DNA of 64,000 nucleotides from JBNLBS01 sp050303415 (GTDB lineage: Bacteria; Pseudomonadota; Gammaproteobacteria; Methylococcales; Methylomonadaceae). Position numbers and translations under genes: made by a program. Positions 27,417 through 37,546 of this stretch are shown piece by piece (the stretch's first letter is position 1; every line of letters begins with the position of its first letter). Below the pieces are notes generated by a model, which made no database searches, had not been told where the DNA came from, and was given only the letters and a program-made list of their open reading frames with translations. Where the stretch lies: NCBI GenBank assembly GCA_050303415.1, contig JBNLBS010000011.1:1-64000 (forward strand), read 5' to 3'.

Positions 27417-29030
27417 ATGGCTGATATTGAGAAGTGGGATGTAGAGGATTCCGAGTTTTGGGAATCGGAAGGAAAGTATTTGGCAAACCGTAATTTATGG
27501 ATTTCCATACCCAGTTTGTTATGCGGTTTTGCTGTCTGGCTGTATTGGGGGATCATTACTGTTCAAATGCTAAATCTTGGTTTTCCTTATGAAAAATCAG
27601 AATTATTTACTTTGATGGCTATATCCGGTTTAACCGGGGCAACATTACGCATACCCAGCAGTTTTTTTATTCGCTTATGTGGCGGTCGGAACACTATTTT
27701 TTTTACAACGGCATTGTTGATGATACCGGCCCTGGGGACAGGGATTGCATTGCAGGATAAAAATACACCTTTTTGGGTGTTTCAAGCGCTGGCCTTATTA
27801 TCCGGTTTTGGGGGCGGCAATTTTGCTTCTTCTATGTCTAATATCAGCTTTTTCTTTCCGAAAAAAGTTCAAGGGTTAGCCTTGGGGTTAAATGCTGGTT
27901 TGGGTAATTTTGGTGTTACCACCATGCAGATTTTGGTGCCGTTATCGATGACCTTTGGGCTGTTTGGGGCATTGGGTGGCGATTCCATGATTCTGGAAAC
28001 TACCTCCGGAACGTTAATTGGCAAGATTCCGGCAGGTACGGAAACCTATATTCAAAATGCCGGTTTTATCTGGCTGATTTTTTTAATTCCTTTAGCATTT
28101 TTGGGTTGGTTTGGTATGCATAATATCCGGACCGATGAGGTGTCTCCACGAATTCCACATCCAATTTTATGTTTTGGCATTATGTCCGGTATGTTGTTGA
28201 TTGGATTTATTGCTGCGGTGTTCGGTTTGTGGCTTATGCTGCCGGAATCGGTTAATGGCTCCGGATTTGCAGTGCCGAAGGAAATTGCGCTGTTTATTGT
28301 GATTGCGTTGACGGTTTCTTTATTAAAAATAATCCCCGGCCAGATTGGTGAAAACCTGGGTCGTCAATATCAGATTTTTGATAATAAACATACCTGGGTG
28401 ATGAGTATTATCTACACCATGACTTTTGGTTCCTTTATTGGCTTTGCCGCATGTTTTCCATTGGCAATCAAGGTGATTTTTGGTTATCAACATATTCTGG
28501 TTGATGGTGTGATGAGTCATGACCTGGCTAATCCTAATGGGCCCAGTGCATTAATGTTTGCCTGGATGGGGCCTTTTATCGGTGCTCTTATCCGGCCTGT
28601 GGGCGGTATGATTGCCGACAAATTCGGGGGAGCCTGGGTAACACATATTGTTTCATTTATTATGGTGTTAAGTGCAGGCGGGGTGGCTTACTATATGAAA
28701 GCCGCATACAGTTCACCAACGCCTGAAGAATTTTTCGTTCCCTTTTTCTTATTGTTTCTTGTTTTGTTTGCTGCAACCGGTATTGGTAACGGATCAACTT
28801 TTAGAACCATTGCCATGGTATTTCCCAAAGAGCAGGCCGGGCCGGTGTTGGGCTGGACCTCAGCAGTTGCTGCTTATGGCGCATTTTATATTCCCAAAGT
28901 CTTTGGCGAACAAATTAAGGCAACTACGCCGGAAGTGGCGTTAATGGGATTCGCCGCATTTTATGTGGTTTGTATCATGATTAACTGGTGGTTTTTTTTG
29001 CGTAAAGATGGCGAAATTTACAATCCTTAA
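27417..29030 (+). CDS. narK: Nitrate/nitrite transporter NarK
   Basis: A 537-aa major facilitator protein for nitrate uptake and nitrite export. The two nitrate signature motifs are visible: GGGNFASSMSNISFFFPKK with AGLGNFGV, and AATGIGNGSTFRTIA. Conserved arginines lie in TLRIPSSFFIRLCGG and ALIRPVGGMIADK. It is longer than E. coli NarK (463 aa) through extended loops. An AGAGGG ribosome site precedes the ATG. narG follows after 88 nt. No convincing FNR box was found in the 205-nt upstream gap. Confidence 0.93.
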   Translation: MADIEKWDVEDSEFWESEGKYLANRNLWISIPSLLCGFAVWLYWGIITVQMLNLGFPYEKSELFTLMAISGLTGATLRIPSSFFIRLCGGRNTIFFTTALLMIPALGTGIALQDKNTPFWVFQALALLSGFGGGNFASSMSNISFFFPKKVQGLALGLNAGLGNFGVTTMQILVPLSMTFGLFGALGGDSMILETTSGTLIGKIPAGTETYIQNAGFIWLIFLIPLAFLGWFGMHNIRTDEVSPRIPHPILCFGIMSGMLLIGFIAAVFGLWLMLPESVNGSGFAVPKEIALFIVIALTVSLLKIIPGQIGENLGRQYQIFDNKHTWVMSIIYTMTFGSFIGFAACFPLAIKVIFGYQHILVDGVMSHDLANPNGPSALMFAWMGPFIGALIRPVGGMIADKFGGAWVTHIVSFIMVLSAGGVAYYMKAAYSSPTPEEFFVPFFLLFLVLFAATGIGNGSTFRTIAMVFPKEQAGPVLGWTSAVAAYGAFYIPKVFGEQIKATTPEVALMGFAAFYVVCIMINWWFFLRKDGEIYNP

Positions 29031-29118
29031 CATGCAGCACCATATGGAGTAACAGCTTATTGGACAAACTGTTTTCGCAGGCAGAACCCGAACAGATTTC
29101 CTCATATCAGGAGAGAAG

Positions 29119-32100
29119 ATGATGAGTCATTTTTTAGACCGTCTAAATTTTTTTAAGAAAGTTCAAAGTACCTTTTCCAACGGTCACGGTATTGTGACAA
29201 ATGAAGATCGACAGTGGGAAGACGGTTATCGTAATCGCTGGCGTTTTGATAAGGTGGTCCGCTCGACGCATGGGGTGAATTGTACCGGCAGCTGTTCCTG
29301 GAATGTCCATGTTAAAAACGGGCTGGTGGCGTTTGAAATGCAGGCTACTGATTATCCTCGCACTCGACCGGATATGCCGAATCACGAACCCAGAGGATGC
29401 CCCCGAGGGGCTAGTTTTTCCTGGTATCTATACAGCCCGTTACGGGTTAAGCATCCGCTTATTCGTGAGCGTTTGGTTGGTTTATACAGAGAGGAACGGG
29501 CAACAGGAAAAGACCCGGTAGAAGCTTGGGCCGCGATTCAGGAAGACCCGAACAAACGTCAGCAATATACGGCAGTAAGGGGCTTGGGCGGTTTTGTTCG
29601 GGTCGACTGGGATGAAGTTACAGAAATTATTGCAGCTTCTAATGTCTATACCGCAAAAAAACATGGCCCTGATCGAATCATGGGTTTTTCACCGATCCCC
29701 GCCATGTCGATGATTAGTTATGCAGCAGGTAGTCGATATTTATCGTTAATTGGTGGCGGTTGCCTGTCTTTTTACGATTGGTATTGTGATTTGCCGCCGG
29801 CTTCGCCACAAACTTGGGGAGAACAGACTGATGTACCTGAATCGGCAGATTGGTACAACTCAACTTATATTGTTGTCGCAGGCGCTAATTTGCCGATGAC
29901 GCGTTCACCGGATGCGCATTTTTATTCAGAAGTGCGATACAAAGGTGCCAAAGTTATCGCCATCTCTCCCGATTATGCTGAGTATGTAAAATTTGCCGAT
30001 TTATGGATGCCTGCCAAGCAGGGTACAGATGCCGCAGTATTTTTGGCTATGGGACATGTAGCGTTAAAAGAGTTTCATGTTGACCGGCAGGATCCGTATT
30101 TTGAAGAATATGCCAGAACCTATACCGATTTACCCATGCTGGTTATTTTGGACAAGCATAAAAAATCTTATGTCGCTGGACGTTTTGTACGGGCATCTGA
30201 TTTTGATGGCGCCTTGGGTGAAGAAAATAACCCGGACTGGAAAACAGTCGTACTGGATGAAAAAACCAATCATATTTTTGTGCCTAACGGTTCAATCGGT
30301 TTTCGCTGGGGTGAAGAAGGGAAGTGGAATCTGTTAGACAAGAAAGAGGGTAGAAAACAGTGTAAGCCACGCTTGAGCCTGATCTTTGATAAGGATGACG
30401 TGGCTGATGTGTTATTTCCCGATTATCAATCAGGTAAAGATGTGCCGATGCATCGTAATGTGCCGGTGAAAAAAGTACAAATTAATGGCAAGGAAGTGTT
30501 AGTCGCCACGGTTTTTGATCTGCAATTGGCGCAGTATGGTATTGACCGGGGTCTGGGGGGTACGGTTGCCAAAGGTTATGATGATGCCAGTGTCCCCAAT
30601 ACACCGGCTTGGGCAGAGAAAATTACCGGTGTGAAACAAGCCGATTTGATTCGCAGTGGGCGTGAGTTTGCCGATAATGCGGCTAAAACCATGGGTAAAT
30701 CCATGGTGATTTTGGGTGCCGGTATTAATCACTGGTATCACAATGACATGAACTATCGCGCTATTATGAACCTGCTGCATATGTGTGGTTGTGTTGGGCA
30801 AAGCGGTGGTGGCTGGGCACATTATGTCGGGCAGGAAAAATTACGTCCGCAAGCCGGTTGGGCACCGATAGCCTTTGCTTTGGATTGGCAAAAACCTCCG
30901 CGTCATATGAATAGCACAACGTTTTTTTATTTTCATACCGATCAGTGGCGTTATGAACAATTGGATGCCAAGGCATTGTTGTCTTCGACTGCGCAAGCTA
31001 ATTATAAAAATCATAATCTGGCGGATTACAATGTAGTTTCACAGCGTTTGGGCTGGTTGCCGTCTGCTCCGCATTTTAATAAAAACCCACTGGATATTGT
31101 TAGTGATGCGGAAGCGGCCGGTGCCAAAGATGAAAAAGCTGTGGCGGATTATTTGGTCGATAAGCTTAAATCAGGTGATATTGCATTTGCAGCCGAAGAC
31201 ATTGATGCACCGGAAAATTTTCCGCGTAATTTGTTTGTCTGGCGAGCCAACCTTATTGGCTCCAGTGCCAAAGGTCACGAATATTTTCTTAAGCATTTAT
31301 TGGGTGCGCAAAATGGGGTTATGCAGGACATTTTACCCAATGCGAAGGGTAAGGAAATCAAATGGCGCAAAGATGCGCCCATTGCCAAACTGGATTTAAT
31401 GGTTGATATCAATTTCCGCCTGAATAGCACCGGTGCATTTTCCGATATCGTGTTGCCAACTGCTACCTGGTATGAAAAAAATGATTTAAATACCACGGAT
31501 ATGCATCCTTTTATCCATCCCTTAACTAAAGCGGTTGATCCGGGTTGGGAATCGAAATCGGACTGGCAGATATTTAAAATCATCGCTAAGCGCTTTGCAG
31601 AATTGGCAGAGAAGCACTTGGGGACACGGAAAGATTTGGTGGCTCTGCCGATTTTGCATGATACCCCTGCTGAACTTGCTCAACCTTTGGATGTTAAAGA
31701 TTGGAAAAAAGGTGAATGCGAACCTATTCCAGGTAAGACCTTACCGGTATTGAAAGTGGTACAGCGTGATTTTTGCGATACGTATAAAAAATTTATCGCT
31801 TTGGGACCTTTGTTAAGCAAACAGGGTAACAATATAAAAGGTATCGATTGGAATACCGAAAAAGAATATGAAGCCCTTAAAGATGTTTGTTATACCGTTA
31901 AACAAGAAGGAGTGAGTAAAGGTATGCCTTCTCTGGAGGAGGACATTAGCGTATGTGAGGCTATTATGGCACTGGCGCCGGAAACCAATGGTGAAGTTGC
32001 GGTGAAATCCTGGGCGGCGTTAAGTAGGAAAACCGGGGTTGACCATGCTCATCTTGCAGAATCCAGAGAGCATGACAAAATTACCTTCAGGGATATTCAG

Positions 32101-32883
32101 GCGCAACCAAGAAAGATTATTACTGCACCGACCTGGAGTGGTATTGAATCGGAAACTGTCAGTTATAACGCCGGGTATACCAATATTCATGAGCGTATTC
32201 CGTTTAGAACTCTAACCGGAAGAGCGCAGTTCTATCAGGATCATCAATGGATGCGTGATTTTGGTGAGGGTTTTTGTAGCTACAAACCCGCCGTTGATAT
32301 GCAGACGACCGATGAAACCGTTGCCGCATTAAAGGATAAGCCGCATTTACGATTAAATTGGCTTACACCGCATGGTAAGTGGGGCATTCACAGTACCTAC
32401 CATGACAACCTGCGAATGTTAACATTGTCTCGCGGCGGACCGCATTTATGGATTTCCGAAAACGATGCCGAGTCTGTAGGGATTGAAGATAATGACTGGA
32501 TTGAGGCGGTCAATATTAACGGTGCGACCATGGCACGTGTCGTAGTCAGTCAGCGAATACCGGATGGAATGGCGATGATGTATCACGCACAGGAAAAAAA
32601 CGTTAATGTGCCGGGATCCAGCACTACAGGTAAACGTGGCGGCATTCATAATAGTGTGACCCGGATTACTGTTAAACCTACGCATATGATCGGTGGTTAT
32701 GCTCAGTTAAGCTATGGCTTTAATTATTATGGCACTATAGGTGCGCAACGGGATGAATACGTTATTGTTCATAAAATTGAGGATGCCGATATCGACTGGA
32801 TGGAAGATGATTTGGTCGCTGAGCAGGAACAGGCTTTAAATCCGGAAGGTGTCAAACAGGCATCTTATGGTCATAAGCAGTAA
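29119..32883 (+). CDS. narG: Respiratory nitrate reductase alpha subunit NarG
   Basis: The 1254-aa molybdenum bis-MGD catalytic subunit that reduces nitrate to nitrite on the cytoplasmic face of the inner membrane. The FS0 cluster ligands are His51, Cys55, Cys59 and Cys94 (HGVNCTGSC; PRGCPRG). The stretch SFYDWYCDLPPASPQTWG (217-234) includes the aspartate that ligates Mo in E. coli NarG. Length and motifs are complete. An AGGAGAG ribosome site precedes the double ATG at 29119; I used the first. It lies in narK-narGHJI. Confidence 0.97.
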   Translation: MMSHFLDRLNFFKKVQSTFSNGHGIVTNEDRQWEDGYRNRWRFDKVVRSTHGVNCTGSCSWNVHVKNGLVAFEMQATDYPRTRPDMPNHEPRGCPRGASFSWYLYSPLRVKHPLIRERLVGLYREERATGKDPVEAWAAIQEDPNKRQQYTAVRGLGGFVRVDWDEVTEIIAASNVYTAKKHGPDRIMGFSPIPAMSMISYAAGSRYLSLIGGGCLSFYDWYCDLPPASPQTWGEQTDVPESADWYNSTYIVVAGANLPMTRSPDAHFYSEVRYKGAKVIAISPDYAEYVKFADLWMPAKQGTDAAVFLAMGHVALKEFHVDRQDPYFEEYARTYTDLPMLVILDKHKKSYVAGRFVRASDFDGALGEENNPDWKTVVLDEKTNHIFVPNGSIGFRWGEEGKWNLLDKKEGRKQCKPRLSLIFDKDDVADVLFPDYQSGKDVPMHRNVPVKKVQINGKEVLVATVFDLQLAQYGIDRGLGGTVAKGYDDASVPNTPAWAEKITGVKQADLIRSGREFADNAAKTMGKSMVILGAGINHWYHNDMNYRAIMNLLHMCGCVGQSGGGWAHYVGQEKLRPQAGWAPIAFALDWQKPPRHMNSTTFFYFHTDQWRYEQLDAKALLSSTAQANYKNHNLADYNVVSQRLGWLPSAPHFNKNPLDIVSDAEAAGAKDEKAVADYLVDKLKSGDIAFAAEDIDAPENFPRNLFVWRANLIGSSAKGHEYFLKHLLGAQNGVMQDILPNAKGKEIKWRKDAPIAKLDLMVDINFRLNSTGAFSDIVLPTATWYEKNDLNTTDMHPFIHPLTKAVDPGWESKSDWQIFKIIAKRFAELAEKHLGTRKDLVALPILHDTPAELAQPLDVKDWKKGECEPIPGKTLPVLKVVQRDFCDTYKKFIALGPLLSKQGNNIKGIDWNTEKEYEALKDVCYTVKQEGVSKGMPSLEEDISVCEAIMALAPETNGEVAVKSWAALSRKTGVDHAHLAESREHDKITFRDIQAQPRKIITAPTWSGIESETVSYNAGYTNIHERIPFRTLTGRAQFYQDHQWMRDFGEGFCSYKPAVDMQTTDETVAALKDKPHLRLNWLTPHGKWGIHSTYHDNLRMLTLSRGGPHLWISENDAESVGIEDNDWIEAVNINGATMARVVVSQRIPDGMAMMYHAQEKNVNVPGSSTTGKRGGIHNSVTRITVKPTHMIGGYAQLSYGFNYYGTIGAQRDEYVIVHKIEDADIDWMEDDLVAEQEQALNPEGVKQASYGHKQ

Positions 32884-32904
32884 CCGAGATAGAGGCGGAA
32901 TAAA

Positions 32905-34476
32905 ATGAAAGTAAGAGCAAATTTTTCACTGGTCTTTAATCTCGATAAATGTATCGGTTGCCATACCTGTTCGGTTACGTGCAAAAATGTCTGGACCAAT
33001 CGCAAAGGCGTGGAATATGCCTGGTTTAACAACGTGGAGTCCAAGCCGGGTATTGGTTATCCGAAAAACTGGGAAGACCAGGAGCAATGGAATGGCGGCT
33101 GGGAACTGGTTGATGGCAAATTGCAGTTAAAATCGGGTAACAGGCGCAATATTCTAAGGAATATCTTCCAGAATCCGAATATGCCGACTATCGATGATTA
33201 TTACGAGCCGTTTACCTATGACTATGCGCATTTGCAAACTGCGTCATTATCACAGGCAACACCAACGGCCAGACCTCGATCATTGATTGACGGTCAGTTG
33301 ATGGAAAAAATCAGCTGGGGACCCAACTGGGAAGATGATCTGGGTGGCTCGTTTAAGCAACGCGGTCAGGACCGCAATTTTAATGATATGGAAAAGCAGG
33401 TGTTTGCCGAATTTGAGCAAACATTTCATATGTACTTGCCGCGGATGTGTAACCACTGTGTCAATCCGGCCTGTGTTGCGGCCTGTCCTTCCGGGTCCTT
33501 ATATAAGCGCGAAGAAGACGGTATCGTGTTGGTTGATCAGGACAAATGCCGAAGCTGGCGCATGTGTATCAGTGCCTGTCCGTATAAAAAAATGTTTTAT
33601 AACTGGGAGTCCGGTAAGGCAGAAAAATGCACCGGCTGTTACCCGCGGGTCGAATCCGGTTTGCCGACCGTTTGTTCCGAGTCTTGTGTCGGGCGTATTC
33701 GTTACAACGGGGTAATGCTTTACGATGCCGATCGAATTGAAGAAATGGCCTCAATGGAAAATGAGCAGGATTTGTATCAGGCGCAGCTTGATTTATTTTT
33801 GGATCCTAACGACCCGGAAGTGATTGCTCAAGCTAAAGCCGACGGTATTCCCGAGTCATGGTTGGAAGCCGCCCAGCAATCGCCGATTTATAAACTGGCG
33901 GTGGACTGGAAAGTGGCTTTTCCATTGCATCCTGAATTTCGTACTCTGCCGATGGTTTGGTATGTACCGCCATTGTCACCGGTACAAACACAAATTGATC
34001 AGGGCAACCTGAATACTGCTCCAGATGGAGCGATTCCAAGTATTGAAACTCTGCGTCTGCCAATTCAGTATTTAGCCAATATGTTAACAGCCGGTTTGGA
34101 AGCGCCTATTGTGCTGGCGTTAAAACGGATGATTGCTATGCGCAGTTTTTATCGCTCATTAAATGTAGAAGGTAAAACCGATTTGACTGTGTTGGAAGAA
34201 GTCGGCTTAAGCGAGGATGAAGTGCGAGATATGTATCGTTATATGGCGATTGCTAATTATGAAGATCGTTTTGTGATTCCGACCAGTCATGAGGAAATGC
34301 GTCATGAAGACTTTCACAGTTTTCAGGGGCAGAATGGTTTTAGTTTTGGTAATGACGGTTGTAGTATCAGTCCTAATGCATCGTTGTTTCCAGATAGGCG
34401 TAAACAAACCGAAGATGTTCTGGAGTTTGTGCGTTATCACCCGGCTGCGAAACGTTCGGATGGAGAAACGGTATGA
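32905..34476 (+). CDS. narH: Respiratory nitrate reductase beta subunit NarH
   Basis: The 523-aa electron-transfer subunit with four iron-sulfur clusters. Ligand groups: CIGCHTCSVTC (Cys16, 19, 22, 26), CNHCVNPACVAACP, CRSWRMCISACP with Trp in place of one Cys (the usual [3Fe-4S] site), and CTGCYPRVESGLPTVCSESC. It overlaps narJ by four bases. Confidence 0.97.
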   Translation: MKVRANFSLVFNLDKCIGCHTCSVTCKNVWTNRKGVEYAWFNNVESKPGIGYPKNWEDQEQWNGGWELVDGKLQLKSGNRRNILRNIFQNPNMPTIDDYYEPFTYDYAHLQTASLSQATPTARPRSLIDGQLMEKISWGPNWEDDLGGSFKQRGQDRNFNDMEKQVFAEFEQTFHMYLPRMCNHCVNPACVAACPSGSLYKREEDGIVLVDQDKCRSWRMCISACPYKKMFYNWESGKAEKCTGCYPRVESGLPTVCSESCVGRIRYNGVMLYDADRIEEMASMENEQDLYQAQLDLFLDPNDPEVIAQAKADGIPESWLEAAQQSPIYKLAVDWKVAFPLHPEFRTLPMVWYVPPLSPVQTQIDQGNLNTAPDGAIPSIETLRLPIQYLANMLTAGLEAPIVLALKRMIAMRSFYRSLNVEGKTDLTVLEEVGLSEDEVRDMYRYMAIANYEDRFVIPTSHEEMRHEDFHSFQGQNGFSFGNDGCSISPNASLFPDRRKQTEDVLEFVRYHPAAKRSDGETV

Positions 34477-35000
34477 TCCCGGTATATAAAATTTTATCGG
34501 CATTGCTGGAATATCCACAAAAAGAATTGCTTGAGTACTGGTCTGAGATCAAGCAGTTGATTACAGATCAAGATGAAATCGACCAAGAAGATAAAAAACA
34601 ATTGGCGAAGTTTGTGGACTGGGCTTCAGGTCTATCCATAACCAAATTACAAGCCGAATATGTTAATACCTTTGATCTGAATTCGAAACATTCCCTGTAT
34701 CTGACTTTTCATTTATTTGATGAGCAGGATAGAGATAGAGGGCCTGCCTTAATAGAATTGTCTGAGTTGTATAAAAAGACCGGCTTTGAAATAAAAGACG
34801 GTGAACTGCCGGACTATCTGCCATTAATTATGGAATATGTCGCGACCATGGATGACTTCAGGAGTGCACGGTCCTTTTTGCAACAGACTGCGCAGGCAAT
34901 AGATATTATTGCCGGCAATCTGGAAAAACACGATAGTCCGTATGCTCCATTGCTACGAGTGATTGAACGTCATGGTCGTCAGGCCGATATAGCTGCATAG
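34473..35000 (+). CDS. narJ: Nitrate reductase molybdenum cofactor assembly chaperone NarJ
   Basis: A 175-aa all-helical chaperone of the TorD/NarJ family that holds apo-NarGH while Mo cofactor is inserted. Family marks: LEYPQKELLEYW, YVNTFDLNSKHSLYLTFHLF and DRDRGPALIELSELYKK. Shorter than E. coli NarJ (236 aa), as in many Proteobacteria. It overlaps narH by four bases and precedes narI by 8 nt. Confidence 0.94.
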   Translation: MIPVYKILSALLEYPQKELLEYWSEIKQLITDQDEIDQEDKKQLAKFVDWASGLSITKLQAEYVNTFDLNSKHSLYLTFHLFDEQDRDRGPALIELSELYKKTGFEIKDGELPDYLPLIMEYVATMDDFRSARSFLQQTAQAIDIIAGNLEKHDSPYAPLLRVIERHGRQADIAA

Positions 35001-35008
35001 GTGTTTTT

Positions 35009-35704
35009 ATGAATTTGTCTAACTTACTTTTTGGTGTTTATCCTTACATCGCACTGACAACTTTTTTGCTCGGTAGTTTGATTCGTTTTGACCGGGAACA
35101 ATACACCTGGAAAGCGGATTCCAGTCAATTATTTGAAAAAGAAAAGTTACGTAAGGGTAGTATTTTGTTTCATATCGGGGTGTTGGCGTTATTCTTAGGA
35201 CATTTCGCCGGTTTGGTTACGCCTCATCAGCTATTTTTAGACTTCGGCGTATCCGATATGCTGCATCAATATGTTGCCATATTCGCCGGTGCCGCTTTTG
35301 GTTCTTTATGCATGATGGGTGGGGTTATTTTATGGAAACGACGTATGTATAACTCTCGTGTAAGAGCCAACAGTCGTTTTATGGATATCTTTATCCTAAA
35401 CTGGATATTGGTTACTCTGGGTGTCGGTTTATTGACTATTCCAATTTCTTTTTATCATGCAGTCAATGGCGATGCTTCGGCGATGGTGGCATTGGCCGAT
35501 TGGGTGCAAAGTGTATTGATGTTAAACGCTGAGCCGGGATTATTGGCAGAAGTCGGCATTTTTTATAAATTACACCTGTTCTTAGGTATGACTGTGTTCT
35601 TCCTGTTTCCATTCAGTCGCTTGGTGCATGTATGGAGTGTACCTTTGGGGTATTTGTTCAGACCCTATCAAATTGTAAGAACTAAAATGGTAAAAACAAG
35701 ATAA
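35009..35704 (+). CDS. narI: Respiratory nitrate reductase gamma subunit NarI
   Basis: The 231-aa diheme cytochrome b membrane subunit that oxidises quinol and feeds NarH. Five membrane segments; histidines in ILFHIGVLALFLGHFAGL and in YKLHLFLGM / RLVHVWS fit the four heme ligands. Last gene of the nar operon; the following GNAT gene starts 133 nt later. Confidence 0.95.
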   Translation: MNLSNLLFGVYPYIALTTFLLGSLIRFDREQYTWKADSSQLFEKEKLRKGSILFHIGVLALFLGHFAGLVTPHQLFLDFGVSDMLHQYVAIFAGAAFGSLCMMGGVILWKRRMYNSRVRANSRFMDIFILNWILVTLGVGLLTIPISFYHAVNGDASAMVALADWVQSVLMLNAEPGLLAEVGIFYKLHLFLGMTVFFLFPFSRLVHVWSVPLGYLFRPYQIVRTKMVKTR

Positions 35705-35837
35705 ACGACTTTCAAGTCAGTTTTAGTTTTGAGATTAATATATTTTTGAAAATTGGTAGCTAACCATTTCAATCATTGCTTTTGAAAAATAGGAAGGCTA
35801 ATCAGACCTTTGAACGGAACATTATCTGGAGCTTTTA

Positions 35838-36686
35838 GTGCAAGACAAACTTTACACCATAAGAGTTATGACGCGAGATGAGGTCGATCTGGCTGTTGAT
35901 TGGGCTGCGAATGAATCCTGGAATCCGGGCCTAAACGATGCCGAGTGTTACTACAAAGCGGATAAGGACGGCTTTCTTATCGGCATACTCAATGGAGAGC
36001 CTATAGCCACAATTTCAGCAGTTAAGTATGGTAATGCTTTCGGGTTTATCGGATTTTATATGGTTAAACCTGAATATCGGGGGAAAGGTTATGGTATTCA
36101 AATCTGGAATGCTGGATTAGATTACCTTAAAGGTTGTACGGTAGGGCTTGATGGTGTATTGGCTCAGCAGAATAATTATAAAAAGTCCGGTTTTCAGTTT
36201 GCCTATCGAAATATTCGCTATCAAGGAGTAACGGGAGGTTCTCCTTCTGATAATGACATTGTAGATCTAACTGCTTTGCCATTTGAGATGATAGACCGGT
36301 ATGATTGCAAGTTCTTCCCGGAAAGTCGTTCCGGCTTTGTTAAATCATGGATTAATCAGCCGAATGCGATAGCACAGGGAATTATAGCCGGTGATAAACT
36401 TGAAGCTTATGGCGTAATTCGTCAGTGTCGTGATGGCTATAAGATTGGGCCATTGTACGCAAATAAGGTCGAGCAGGCCAAACGGCTTTTCGAGTCGTTA
36501 AAGTCTTCTGTTAAATCTTCGGAAGCTGTTTATCTCGATGCGCCTGAGATAAATCCTGAAGCGGTAGCATTAGCAGAAAGCTATGGCATGAATGTTTCGT
36601 TTGAAACTGCGAGAATGTATACACAAAAACGACCTGTTATGCCAATAGACCGGATTTTTGGTGTTACATCATTTGAAATAGGGTAA
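35838..36686 (+). CDS. GNAT family N-acetyltransferase
   Basis: A 282-aa protein with an N-terminal GNAT domain (acetyl-CoA loop in YMVKPEYRGKGYG) and a second domain (about 150-280) of the kind fused in the YitH-type acetyltransferases. The start is a GTG at 35838 with TGGAGC upstream; no better ATG lies near. It follows the nar operon on the same strand after a 133-nt gap, so co-transcription is possible but not shown. The substrate is unknown. Confidence 0.8.
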   Translation: MQDKLYTIRVMTRDEVDLAVDWAANESWNPGLNDAECYYKADKDGFLIGILNGEPIATISAVKYGNAFGFIGFYMVKPEYRGKGYGIQIWNAGLDYLKGCTVGLDGVLAQQNNYKKSGFQFAYRNIRYQGVTGGSPSDNDIVDLTALPFEMIDRYDCKFFPESRSGFVKSWINQPNAIAQGIIAGDKLEAYGVIRQCRDGYKIGPLYANKVEQAKRLFESLKSSVKSSEAVYLDAPEINPEAVALAESYGMNVSFETARMYTQKRPVMPIDRIFGVTSFEIG

Positions 36687-36890
36687 GAAAAGCAAAAGAG
36701 CAATGTGCCCGATATTTGGAACTAACAAAGAAACTATATTTTCTGAATATCATTTGTTGTGAGTCTGTAGAATCAATGAATAAGACAATTTCTTTAGGGA
36801 TTTCTTAAGTGTTTTTTTTGATGAAGAGGTGTATATTAGTTAACAGTTTTGTTTATGTTTACTTTGTTTAGTAACAAAGAAGTAAAAAAT

Positions 36891-37406
36891 ATGGAATCAA
36901 AATTTCACGATCCGGCAATTGATTTTTCTAACGGTCTGCTGGCTTTAAAAGCCTATCATGAAGATTTTTTAAAGCGGGGCGAAAAGTTGTTGGGGCTGGT
37001 CGAGCAAATTCGACAGCAAGGGATGACTGAAAAGCTGTTGCAGCAATGTGTAGCAATGTTATGTCATTATTCTCATGCCAATCAGTTGCATCATCAGGAT
37101 GAGGAACAGGCGCTTTTTCCCTTATTGGTCGGGCAATCGGCTCTAATTGACGGTATGATAGAGCGTTTGATGCTGGATCATGAGGAAATTGAAGCCAGCT
37201 GGGAAAAGTTGGCCGCTCTTTTAAAAAAACCTGAGCAGATAACTGATTTTGAACAGTTTCAACAATTGACTCAAAAGTTCGAGAGGTTGCAGCGAGAGCA
37301 CCTAAACAGGGAGGACGAAGATTTTTCTCCCAAAGTAAAAGAAATATTGTCTAGTGAACAGGTTCAACAAGTAGGGTTGAAAATGGCAGCACTAAGAGGA
37401 TTATAG
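36891..37406 (+). CDS. Hemerythrin-like (HHE) domain protein
   Basis: A 171-aa four-helix protein with hemerythrin-type metal ligands: HEDF in the first helix, HANQLHHQDEEQALFP, LDHEEIE and REHLNREDEDFSP. Such proteins bind a di-iron centre and sense or scavenge O2, NO or iron; methanotroph bacteriohemerythrins are thought to supply oxygen, but those are shorter and this protein looks closer to the HHE cation-binding group. I chose ATG 36891 because similarity starts there; in-frame TTG 36849 and ATG 36855 are alternatives. It sits downstream of the nitrate reductase region. Confidence 0.8.
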   Translation: MESKFHDPAIDFSNGLLALKAYHEDFLKRGEKLLGLVEQIRQQGMTEKLLQQCVAMLCHYSHANQLHHQDEEQALFPLLVGQSALIDGMIERLMLDHEEIEASWEKLAALLKKPEQITDFEQFQQLTQKFERLQREHLNREDEDFSPKVKEILSSEQVQQVGLKMAALRGL

Positions 37407-37512
37407 GGACATATAACATGTTTTTAATGAATTTCCTGCGTGTTAACAACTGGAAAAATAGGTAAGGCTGCTTAATTTGGCTGTTATCTATTAAATTTAT
37501 TAGAAAATTTCG

Positions 37513-37540
37513 TTGACTACTCATTCTTGCGTTATATAAT
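37513..37540 (+). promoter_or_regulatory. Promoter of the first cold-shock gene
   Basis: TTGACT (37513-37518) and a perfect TATAAT (37535-37540) are separated by 16 nt. The predicted start near 37547 leaves a leader of about 129 nt before the ATG at 37676, similar to the long E. coli cspA leader. Confidence 0.65.
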
Positions 37541-37546
37541 TCACTT

